Origin: an uncultured bacterium
GTDB taxonomy: Bacteria > Vulcanimicrobiota > Xenobia > Xenobiales > Xenobiaceae
DNA: 26,965 nucleotides
Reading direction: 5' to 3'
Assembly (NCBI GenBank): GCA_934621605.1
Contig: CAKTUZ010000032.1
Location: 1-26,965, forward strand
The position numbers and the translations under genes are program-made. Below the pieces are notes generated by a model that did no database searches, was not told where the DNA came from, and saw nothing but the letters and a program-made list of their open reading frames with translations. The stretch's first letter is position 1; every line of letters begins with the position of its first letter. Below, piece after piece: positions 13,711-20,431 of this stretch.

Positions 13711-15720
13711 ATGGGGGCGGTCTTAATTCTAGAGGAGACGCAGATAAAATTGGCTCGTCTTTTGAAATGGATAGTCGGCTTGGGAGTCGGCCTATTTGTG
13801 GCTTTATTTATTGTAATTCCTATTGCTGTTTTATGTTTTACCAGCTTTACGGGTGAGCCCATTCCTATTTTGGAGTATCTTGTCAAAGGGCAGCTCTTGA
13901 GTGCTTGGCAGGAGCTTAGTTACAATTTTACCTTTCAATATTACAGAGAATTATTAGATACCAAACGTTATAGCCAAGGTTTAGTTAATACTGTTGGTTT
14001 GGTACCGGGTTTCACCGCTTTGTTTTTGCTTATGGCTTTGGTCGGACGCAACTTAATTAGCTTAGTTTTTGCCAAGTTTGCCGATAGAATGGATCGTTTT
14101 CCAAACTTAAATTTCGCTTTATTCATAGCTGCTCTGCTGACTGTTTTTTCGTTGACTTGGCAAAATTGGTTGTCGGAAAGTACCGGACTTTATCACTTTA
14201 TGCATTGGTTGGCTCCGGAACACTCTTGGGAGGCGCGTTTTTTACAAACTTTCGGTTTTTGCTCTTCGGTGACGGTGGCAGCTTCTGTACTTGGCGTTAT
14301 GGCATCTTTCTGTATAGAGCGGGTGAATATACCTGGTCGAGGGCTATTTAAAGCTCTCAGCATAGTTCCTTTGGCTTTACCTTCTTTTTTGGGCGCTTTG
14401 GCTGTAAAAAATATTTTAGGTATAAATGGGGTTGTGACCAAAGCTTTAGCCAGCTTGGGGTGGGGTGTGTCCTTTGAAGCTCAATCTGTTTTAGCTGCTG
14501 GTTTGACACAGGTGTTTCTCTATTTTCCCTTTGTTTTATTAACTGTGTCGGCCGCTTTGGAATATTTTGATGCCTCTTTAAATGAAGCTGCACAAGTAAT
14601 GGGAGCCAGCAAGAGCTTTATATTTTTGACAGTGCGTCTTCCTTTACTTTTACCCGGATTGTTAAGCGGTGCTTTTTTGGTCTTTGTGCGCTCTTTTGGC
14701 GATTTCTCAGCTATAAGTTTGCTTATGCCTATGCAATATCCCATGATTGTGGTGGAAGCTTATCGAGACTTATCAGGTTCTACTTATTGGGGTGAAGCTT
14801 GTATGCTTTCAGTGCTGATGATGGTAACCATTTTAGTTTGGCTGAGTTTGCAAAAGTATTATTTAAGTCGAGCCAATTTTGAAGTCGTGGGAGGTAAAGT
14901 TAACCTAGATACGCCGCGTTCCGATAATCCTTGGTTGCGCATATCAGCTGGTTTCTTCTGTATTTTCATTTTTGCTGTACCACTTTGCTTTATTATTACT
15001 ACTTTTATAGTCAGCATTGCCGGTACTTGGGGTATAGAAGTATTGCCCAGCTCTTACACTTTAAGTCGCTATGCTGAAGTATGGAAAGCTTCTTGGGCTT
15101 CTAATTCTCCGCTGGCCAATTCCTTTATGCTGGCTATACCTGGGCTCTTCTGGTCGTTGCTTTTAGCAACTGTGTCGGCTGCTTTTATATCCAGGAGTAG
15201 CAGTCGTTGGCGACATATACTTGATTTTTGCATCTTGTTACCTTTTATTGTGCCCGGAGTAGTTTTTGCTATAGCCTTAATTTGTACATTTAACGGGCCG
15301 CCCTTAGCTTTACATTTAACCGGAGCTTTGGTTGTTTGCGCTTATATACTTACCAGTATGCCCTACGGAGTGCGCTCTATAACTGCTTCTTTCAGTCAAG
15401 TGAGTCGCAGCTTGGAAGAGAGTTCCTCTGTTTTGGGAGCATCGTCTCTGCTGACTTTTGTCAAGATAACCGCACCCTTAATTCGTCCTGGCGTAGTTGC
15501 CGGAGCTGTTATGATTTTTATAGCTTGTATGCAGGAGGTGGCCATTACTTTAATGATCTGCCCGCCCCAATGGCGTCCTCTCTCTACTTACATCTTTATG
15601 GAAATTCAGGAAGGCAATGTCTTTAATGCCTCAGCCTATGGAATAATGCTTTTTCTTTTAATTGTAATACCTTATTCCTTACAATTCTTTTTCAACCATG
15701 AACAAGCTACAGTCGAGTAG
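13711..15720 (+). CDS. Fused two-domain ABC transporter permease (iron/FbpB-like)
   Basis: Up to 669 residues, with two tandem binding-protein-dependent permease domains. Each carries an EAA-type loop for contacting the ATPase: EAAQVMGASKSFIFLTVRLP from residue 292 and EESSSVLGASSLLTFVKITAP from residue 569. This two-in-one arrangement is typical of Fe(3+)/2-aminoethylphosphonate/thiamine-class importers (FbpB/AfuB-like). It is about 100 residues longer than usual because the first domain has an extra segment (about 85-180) with two additional hydrophobic helices. ATG 13711 abuts an IS-end relic and has no Shine-Dalgarno; AGAGGAG at 13731-13737 with TTG 13750 is a plausible shorter start. No ATP-binding or solute-binding partner gene is nearby, so the transporter must be completed by genes elsewhere. 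Substrate unknown; iron is the default guess. Confidence 0.82.
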   Translation: MGAVLILEETQIKLARLLKWIVGLGVGLFVALFIVIPIAVLCFTSFTGEPIPILEYLVKGQLLSAWQELSYNFTFQYYRELLDTKRYSQGLVNTVGLVPGFTALFLLMALVGRNLISLVFAKFADRMDRFPNLNFALFIAALLTVFSLTWQNWLSESTGLYHFMHWLAPEHSWEARFLQTFGFCSSVTVAASVLGVMASFCIERVNIPGRGLFKALSIVPLALPSFLGALAVKNILGINGVVTKALASLGWGVSFEAQSVLAAGLTQVFLYFPFVLLTVSAALEYFDASLNEAAQVMGASKSFIFLTVRLPLLLPGLLSGAFLVFVRSFGDFSAISLLMPMQYPMIVVEAYRDLSGSTYWGEACMLSVLMMVTILVWLSLQKYYLSRANFEVVGGKVNLDTPRSDNPWLRISAGFFCIFIFAVPLCFIITTFIVSIAGTWGIEVLPSSYTLSRYAEVWKASWASNSPLANSFMLAIPGLFWSLLLATVSAAFISRSSSRWRHILDFCILLPFIVPGVVFAIALICTFNGPPLALHLTGALVVCAYILTSMPYGVRSITASFSQVSRSLEESSSVLGASSLLTFVKITAPLIRPGVVAGAVMIFIACMQEVAITLMICPPQWRPLSTYIFMEIQEGNVFNASAYGIMLFLLIVIPYSLQFFFNHEQATVE

Positions 15721-15747
15721 TCAATTTTTGACAAAGCGCGAGAAAAA

Positions 15748-15788
15748 TCAACAGCCCACTACTCCTAATTAAGAGAGTGGGCTGTTGA
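15748..15788. terminator. Terminator between convergent permease and alcohol dehydrogenase genes
   Basis: A perfect 13-bp stem TCAACAGCCCACT (15748-15760) / AGTGGGCTGTTGA (15776-15788). The T tract (ATTTTTC) lies on the minus-strand exit, so it serves the alcohol dehydrogenase best and may also stop permease transcripts. Confidence 0.8.
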
Positions 15789-15805
15789 TACTGTTGCCAA
15801 AATAT

Positions 15806-16852
15806 TTAGTTGTTGATGTCGATTATTATCTTCAATGAATTTTGAGCTTGGCGTGAAAGGGCTACGGCATCGTTGATCTTTTCTAAGGGGAAGTGATGAG
15901 TAATCATTTGCTCTGCTGTCGATACGCCGTGATTTATTAGCCAACGGGCCTCTCTAGTTTCGGTAGGGCCGCAGGAATAGCTGGAAATAAGATCTATTTC
16001 ATCGAAGTAGATCTTGTTCATGTCTACAGAGAGCATAGTGCCGGGCTTGGGGCCCATAAATAGCAATACTCGGGAAGAGCGACCGGCACACCGGACGCCT
16101 TCTTGCATAGCTTCAGGATAGGTGGGGCAAACCATGACAATGTCGGCACCCTTTTGCTCTGTTTCAGCAAAAACTGCTTCAGGAAAAGATTCTTTTGTAT
16201 AATCTACAACTTTATCCACGCCGAGTTTCAGGCCGTGTTCCATACGGAAAGGAACTTTGTCGGAAGCAATAATTTTAGATGCCCCCATATACTTGGCCAA
16301 AACAGCCATCATCTGTCCCATGACACCCAAGCCCATAATAGCTACTGTATCGCCGGGAATTAAACGGGCACGTTTGTAAGCTCTGACCACACAAGCCAGA
16401 GGCTCAATCAAAGTTCCCTCTGCATAAGACATAGAATCGGGAAGAATGAGCGTATCTTTGTCCAAATTATTGGCTGGAACAAGGCAATATTCAGCAGCCC
16501 CGCCAGGAATTAACTTAGAATTGCGCCAAGTTTGACACATGACGAAGTTGCCGTTTTGGCAATGGCGACACTTCATGCATGGAGCGTGGTGATGAATATA
16601 AACGCGATCGCCTACTTTGAATTTACTCACCCCTTCGCCTAATTGCACGATCTCTCCGGTCGGTTCGTGGCCTATAACAATAGGACATTTCTTATGAACA
16701 TACCAAGGAGTTACATCGCCCATACATACGCCTAAAGCGTGAATCTTGACTAAAGCTTCACCGGGGCCCGGCTGAGGAACCTCCATAGTTTCTACGCGAA
16801 TATCGTCATAATCGTGGGCCATAGCCACACGCATGGTTTTAGGAATTTTCAC
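15806..16852 (-). CDS. Zinc-dependent medium-chain alcohol dehydrogenase
   Basis: This 348-residue protein has a GroES-like N-terminal domain with catalytic zinc ligands Cys43 (GVCMGD), His62-Glu63 (GHEPTGE) and Glu near 148 (IEPLACVV), and a complete structural zinc lobe Cys92, Cys95, Cys98, Cys106. The nucleotide-binding domain carries GLGVMG near 174-179. This is the threonine/sorbitol/butanediol dehydrogenase branch of the MDR superfamily, oxidising a secondary alcohol or polyol with NAD(P); GVCMGD instead of the common GxCGSD leaves the substrate open. The start is GTG at 16852, supported by AGGAG nine bases upstream. It is likely monocistronic, with a promoter at 16959-16987, and it lies just downstream of a truncated paralogue-like ORF (17040-17480). 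Confidence 0.88.
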   Translation of the reverse strand: MKIPKTMRVAMAHDYDDIRVETMEVPQPGPGEALVKIHALGVCMGDVTPWYVHKKCPIVIGHEPTGEIVQLGEGVSKFKVGDRVYIHHHAPCMKCRHCQNGNFVMCQTWRNSKLIPGGAAEYCLVPANNLDKDTLILPDSMSYAEGTLIEPLACVVRAYKRARLIPGDTVAIMGLGVMGQMMAVLAKYMGASKIIASDKVPFRMEHGLKLGVDKVVDYTKESFPEAVFAETEQKGADIVMVCPTYPEAMQEGVRCAGRSSRVLLFMGPKPGTMLSVDMNKIYFDEIDLISSYSCGPTETREARWLINHGVSTAEQMITHHFPLEKINDAVALSRQAQNSLKIIIDINN

Positions 16853-16958
16853 CTGAATTTGCTCCTAAGATCTACCGAATATTTTGCTTATTGCAGCAAA
16901 AAACGGCAAATTCTGTAATTGTCTAAACTAGGTTTCTGTCGGTATTTTTCTCCGCCGC

Positions 16959-16987
16959 ATTATGGCATATTCAAAAAGTTCACGCAA
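16959..16987 (-). promoter_or_regulatory. Candidate promoter of the alcohol dehydrogenase
   Basis: On the minus strand, -35 TTGCGT (16982-16987), 17-nt spacer, and an extended -10 TGC-CATAAT (16959-16964). The leader would be about 100 nt. Confidence 0.5.
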
Positions 16988-17039
16988 GCGAAAGAATGTG
17001 CTCATAATATTATCAGCTAATGCCTTTAAACTTTTGCTT

Positions 17040-17480
17040 TCAAACGCTAATAATTGTCAGTTGATCGTAATGGAGACGACCGGTAGAGAAATCCAGCATG
17101 GGCGGTTCTGGATCTTGAGAGCATAGTACAAGTGTCGAGCCTTTAGCTAAAGTGTCTATAACCGGTAAGATACATGAGGCTAAATTATCAGAAACAATAA
17201 TTGCTTTAGTAAAGCCGTAACCTTCGGTAAAAGTCGCTTTAAACTCGGCCAGTTGTGCCAATGTACCTGTTTTTACCTCGGCGCGGCAGTAAGTCGCTTT
17301 TTGACGTCTGGACAGATTATTGTCAGCATAGACTATGAGGTTTTCGGTGATATTTTGGTTGGCCATATGGCAAAACTCCGGCCCTTCATCGGTATCGGCC
17401 ACTATGAGAATCGCGTCATTGGGGGCCAGATTCAATTTGTGCCAAGCTTCTTTTATATTATGCATGCAGACAAAAAACAT
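17040..17480 (-). CDS. Half-length MDR dehydrogenase-like ORF, probably a relic
   Basis: 146 residues. The pattern follows only the nucleotide-binding half of an MDR alcohol dehydrogenase: KLNLAPNDAILIVAD corresponds to the first Rossmann strand (RARLIPGDTVAIMGL in the neighbour at 15806), ENLIVYADNNLSRRQKA to the next strand/helix, and LAKGSTLVLCSQDPEP to the strand before the catalytic domain. The GroES/zinc domain and the C-terminal catalytic part are absent, and the GxGxxG loop is replaced by ADTDEGPE, so cofactor binding is doubtful. GAGGAG (17481-17486) touches ATG 17480 directly; ATG 17465 sits 15 nt from it, so neither spacing is normal. It may be a decaying gene or a repurposed regulatory fragment. 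Confidence 0.5.
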   Translation of the reverse strand: MFFVCMHNIKEAWHKLNLAPNDAILIVADTDEGPEFCHMANQNITENLIVYADNNLSRRQKATYCRAEVKTGTLAQLAEFKATFTEGYGFTKAIIVSDNLASCILPVIDTLAKGSTLVLCSQDPEPPMLDFSTGRLHYDQLTIISV

Positions 17481-17517
17481 CTCCTCAAACTGAATTATAC
17501 TCAGGCTGCTCTTTACT

Positions 17518-17763
17518 TTATTGATTAAGCAAATATATAGTCAAGCAATAAAGATCGACGCTAAGACAAACTATCCAACAGAAGTAACCCAAAAATAAGA
17601 AAAAACGAGGAATCAATTGCAGAAAACAGAGCCAAGAGCCATCTACATTCGAATAGGGATCATTTTTGTAAAATTCCCAATTGGCTGAAATACTGCGTTT
17701 AAAAATTTGGCTCAACCAAATAAAAAACGCTCCAGTTATTCCTAAAATCAGGTTAAAAAACAT
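17518..17763 (-). CDS. Small two-segment membrane protein, unknown function
   Basis: 81 residues with two hydrophobic segments (about 2-19 and 48-76) flanking a polar, aromatic loop (SANWEFYKNDPYSNVDGSW). I do not recognise a family. The ATG lies 3 nt after the stop codon of the upstream 206-residue gene, with AAGG just before it, so it is the next cistron in the same transcript. The C terminus is hydrophobic to the end (LYCLTIYLLNQ). Its size and position suggest a membrane accessory to the neighbouring soluble protein, but nothing in the sequence tests this. Confidence 0.5.
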   Translation of the reverse strand: MFFNLILGITGAFFIWLSQIFKRSISANWEFYKNDPYSNVDGSWLCFLQLIPRFFLFLGYFCWIVCLSVDLYCLTIYLLNQ

Positions 17764-17766
17764 CCC

Positions 17767-18387
17767 TTACCAAGGAAAATCCATAAGAATTTGATTCTTC
17801 TTGGCGGCTTCCCAAACTTTGCCTACATAAACTTCGAATTGTTCAACAAAACCGGCTAAAGCGCGGGCTTTATCGCTGGATTCAAAACCGGTCAGTTGCA
17901 CAGTGAGTAACATAGCCGGAGCTAGCCAATTATCCAGACCGCTTTTCTTGCTTTCGGTCAAGACTTTGACAGCCCAATCTATTTCTTTCAATGCCGTATA
18001 GTCGTAAGTACTTAAACACATAACTGTAGAAAATTCTTTGGCAAATTCTACAGATTGGGTTTCTTTGGCACATTTTTTATAGATATAGGCAAAGGCGAAA
18101 ATAGTAAGTGATCGGCCAGTTCTTTCCGGATCGAAAGGACAGGAAAAGCCTGCTTTTAAACAACGTTGGTTTATTGTTTCGTTGGTGCGCGGGGAATAAA
18201 CCAAACTGCGTATTAAGGATGAGACAACAGGTATAGCGTGCAAATAATCTTTAATATTTATATTTAACCCGTATTCAAACCTAGTTAAAATAGAACTCGT
18301 TTCGGGCAAGTGGATCAGCCGATCCTCTATTTGCAGGCGAGCTCGTTCCAAATCGGCTAAATAAGCTTTAACGGCAGATGAATCCAC
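17767..18387 (-). CDS. Conserved-looking cytoplasmic protein of unknown function
   Basis: 206 residues, predicted mostly alpha-helical, without signal peptide or membrane segment. Notable stretches are an N-terminal amphipathic helix (VKAYLADLERARLQIEDRLI), a Cys-containing middle (CLKAGFSCPFDPERTGRS) and a C-terminal helix-rich part ending in DFPW. No enzyme motif is visible and I do not recognise the family. The start is GTG 18387, 20 nt after the PRC-barrel gene's stop, with only a weak purine run (AGAGAGAGA) upstream, so translation may depend on the preceding cistron. It forms a tight operon with the PRC-barrel-like protein upstream and the small membrane protein downstream. Confidence 0.6.
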   Translation of the reverse strand: MDSSAVKAYLADLERARLQIEDRLIHLPETSSILTRFEYGLNINIKDYLHAIPVVSSLIRSLVYSPRTNETINQRCLKAGFSCPFDPERTGRSLTIFAFAYIYKKCAKETQSVEFAKEFSTVMCLSTYDYTALKEIDWAVKVLTESKKSGLDNWLAPAMLLTVQLTGFESSDKARALAGFVEQFEVYVGKVWEAAKKNQILMDFPW

Positions 18388-18407
18388 GACAGGCAGTCTC
18401 TCTCTGA

Positions 18408-18803
18408 TTACATTACGTTTCTATTTTGAGGGCGAGGTTGATAGCGAGGACGGCGATCCCGATCTTGGCGGCGAGGAGTCCTGCTTTTGCCCAATGTACG
18501 ATGATCGCGGGCTACAGGAGGATGAACGGAGAACCATTGAGCTTCCACGAAGGGCTGTAACTCAAAAAACTCTTCATTGCTGATACTTAGATGGATGGAA
18601 TTGTTACTTATCGACTCTATAGAGTCTACACTGACTAAAAGACCTCCATCTACTCCGTCGACGCGATCTACCAAAAGTTGGGAAATTTGATAAGGCGGAG
18701 CGGGAATAGACATGGCAAAGCGAAGAACGCCAATCTTGTCATTACTTTTGCTATACACTGAGGAGCCCATTTGCAAATCTTGGGCATTTAATTCTAAAGA
18801 CAT
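18408..18803 (-). CDS. PRC-barrel-like protein with basic Arg-rich tail
   Basis: 131 residues. Residues about 5-85 match the PRC-barrel pattern of small beta-barrel proteins: LQMGSSVYSKSNDKIGVLRF, then a strand resembling QLLVDR, VSVDSIESI, and the closing ISNEEFFELQPF that corresponds to the LSxEELxxLPxF seen in the family. The tail (about 98-131) is Arg/Pro/Gln-rich and strongly basic, suggesting nucleic-acid or membrane-phosphate contact. PRC barrels act in RNA processing, photosynthetic and stress proteins; the exact role is unknown. AAGGAA at 18814-18819 supports ATG 18803. It is the first gene of a minus-strand operon. Confidence 0.7.
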   Translation of the reverse strand: MSLELNAQDLQMGSSVYSKSNDKIGVLRFAMSIPAPPYQISQLLVDRVDGVDGGLLVSVDSIESISNNSIHLSISNEEFFELQPFVEAQWFSVHPPVARDHRTLGKSRTPRRQDRDRRPRYQPRPQNRNVM

Positions 18804-18969
18804 AATAAAAATATTCCTTTCGCAACCAATAAACGATAAGTCTTTGTCTACGTATTGGCAAAGATAGATCCTTTGCTGAAGGCTTTTCTCTTGTGCGGCC
18901 TATTGGCTTCCTGTTCATGCCGATATAAAAATATATGTCAAGCCTCCGATTCTGCTCCTCCCATTCTAC

Positions 18970-18999
18970 ACTATACAAGGAAGGCCTTTTGGTAAGCAA
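18970..18999 (-). promoter_or_regulatory. Candidate promoter of the PRC-barrel operon
   Basis: Minus-strand TTGCTT (18994-18999) and TATAGT (18970-18975) are separated by 18 nt. The leader would be about 160 nt, long enough for regulation, though no known riboswitch was recognised in it. Confidence 0.45.
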
Positions 19000-19336
19000 G
19001 TCGAAGGTTCCCGGAGCTGTTCGGTTCTTTGCTGTTTCCTCCCTGCTAAAACTGAAGCTGAAGGGAATACTAAAATTTCCGATACGGCATTGTTTATTTT
19101 TGGTGTAGCTGTTGATAGCCCATTTTTGGAGCTTTTGGCATGTCCGGTCTTTGATAGGCTTAGCTTCACCTTCGAAAATTTAGGCAAGGGGCTATGGGCA
19201 GGTTCCTTGGAGGGTGGCGCCTTAGTGCTCCATTTCTCGAAAGTCTCCGGCCTTTTGGCCTGGGCAATGTTAAAGTTTTATTGGGCGCCTTTGGGGTTTG
19301 GTAATATCCTGAACTGATTGGGGGCGCTTTTAGTTT

Positions 19337-19341
19337 GGAGG
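19337..19341 (+). promoter_or_regulatory. Ribosome binding site deciding the pilT1 start
   Basis: GGAGG six bases before TTG 19348. The longer in-frame start at 19318 has no such site, and the first ATG (19369) has none either. Confidence 0.7.
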
Positions 19342-19347
19342 ATTCAG

Positions 19348-20430
19348 TTGGGGATAAACATTGATGGAATGCTGCTGGAGCTGCTTACCAAGAATGGCTC
19401 CGACTTGTTTATTACTTCTGGTCATGCTCCCACCTTGCGAGTAAATGGTTTGCTTCAGCCGCTTGATATGCCGGAAAGCACCCCTCAAGAGGTTGAAAAT
19501 ATTGTTCGCCGTTTCGTTAGTGAGGCTGACTTTGAGCGTTTAGAAGAAGAACAGGACATCGACTACGCCTATGAGGCTCGTTTGCCGGGTTTTGGTGTAC
19601 GTCGTTTCCGTGGTTGTGCTTTTTACCAGCGCCACGGTTTAAGTATTGTATTGCGTACTATTCCGGTGCAAATTCCTACGCCCAATGAGCTTCTGCTTCC
19701 CAAAGAAGTTATGAAGCTTATCGACTTCCACCAGGGCTTGGTATTGGTAACTGGCCCAACCGGTTCGGGAAAAACTACTACTCTGGCTTCTTTGGTAAAC
19801 CATATTAACAATACGCGTCCGCTGCACGTGATTACCATCGAAGACCCTATTGAGTTTGTCTATCCGGTGAATAAGTGCATGGTTGTGCAGCGTCAGGTCG
19901 GTACCCACGTAGAGTCTTTCAGTTCTGCTCTTCGCTCGGCCTTGCGTGAAGACCCCGACGTTATTTTGGTTGGTGAGTTGCGTGACTTAGATACTATTCA
20001 GTTGGCTATTACTGCGGCTGAAACAGGTCACTTGGTGTTGGGTACTTTGCACACTTTGTCTGCCGCTCAAACTATTAACCGTGCGGTAAACGTTTTCCCA
20101 CCTTCTCGTCAATCTCAGGTTCGAGTTATGCTGGCTGAGTCGCTGCGCGGTGTGCTTTCACAGCAGTTGATTCCTCGTATCGACGGCAATAGCCGCGTGG
20201 TGGCCACCGAGTTGATGATTTGTAACAGTGCTATCAGTACTCTCATTCGCGAAGCCAAGCTCCATCAGGTCAACTCCGCCATTCAAACCGGAGCCAGACA
20301 GGGAATGCGTTTAATGGATAACTCCCTCTTAGAGTTGGTAGAGAGCCATCAAATCGATCCTCATGAAGCCTTGGATCGTGCTGTTGACAAGAATACTTTT
20401 GTAAATGCGATAAGGAGCTACTTAGAATAA
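19348..20430 (+). CDS. pilT: PilT-family twitching motility ATPase, copy 1
   Basis: 360 residues from the TTG start. An N-terminal PAS-like domain (LLELLTKNGSDLFITSGHAP) is followed by the RecA-like core: Walker A GPTGSGKTT (136-144), Asp box ITIEDPIEFVY, Walker B DPDVILVGELRDLDT and His box AAETGHLVLGTLHT. These are the four signature boxes of the PilT/VirB11 secretion ATPases. The C-terminal motif STLIREAKLHQ corresponds to the AIRNLIRE retraction motif of PilT in relaxed form. It hexamerises at the base of type IV pili and depolymerises pilin on ATP hydrolysis. The second copy begins one nucleotide after its stop. No pilB, pilC or pilin gene is in the window. Confidence 0.93.
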   Translation: MGINIDGMLLELLTKNGSDLFITSGHAPTLRVNGLLQPLDMPESTPQEVENIVRRFVSEADFERLEEEQDIDYAYEARLPGFGVRRFRGCAFYQRHGLSIVLRTIPVQIPTPNELLLPKEVMKLIDFHQGLVLVTGPTGSGKTTTLASLVNHINNTRPLHVITIEDPIEFVYPVNKCMVVQRQVGTHVESFSSALRSALREDPDVILVGELRDLDTIQLAITAAETGHLVLGTLHTLSAAQTINRAVNVFPPSRQSQVRVMLAESLRGVLSQQLIPRIDGNSRVVATELMICNSAISTLIREAKLHQVNSAIQTGARQGMRLMDNSLLELVESHQIDPHEALDRAVDKNTFVNAIRSYLE

Positions 20431-20431
20431 T

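Larger units (their letters stand above)
18804..19347. other. Gene-free divergent interval
   Basis: About 540 bp between the PRC-barrel operon (minus) and pilT1 (plus). It holds a candidate minus promoter (18970-18999), a weak plus promoter (TTGATA at 19151-19156, 17 nt, GAAAAT at 19174-19179) and a short palindrome GGCCTTTTGGCC (19250-19261). ORFs present here lack ribosome binding sites and protein-like composition. No tRNA, riboswitch or sRNA that I can name is visible. Confidence 0.5.

Noticed and set aside
18751..18999. Minus-strand 82-residue ORF upstream of the PRC-barrel gene
   Set aside because: Overlaps that gene out of frame, begins inside the candidate promoter and lacks a ribosome binding site.
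19090..19317. Plus-strand 75-residue ORF before pilT1
   Set aside because: No ribosome binding site and no recognisable protein features; treated as non-coding.
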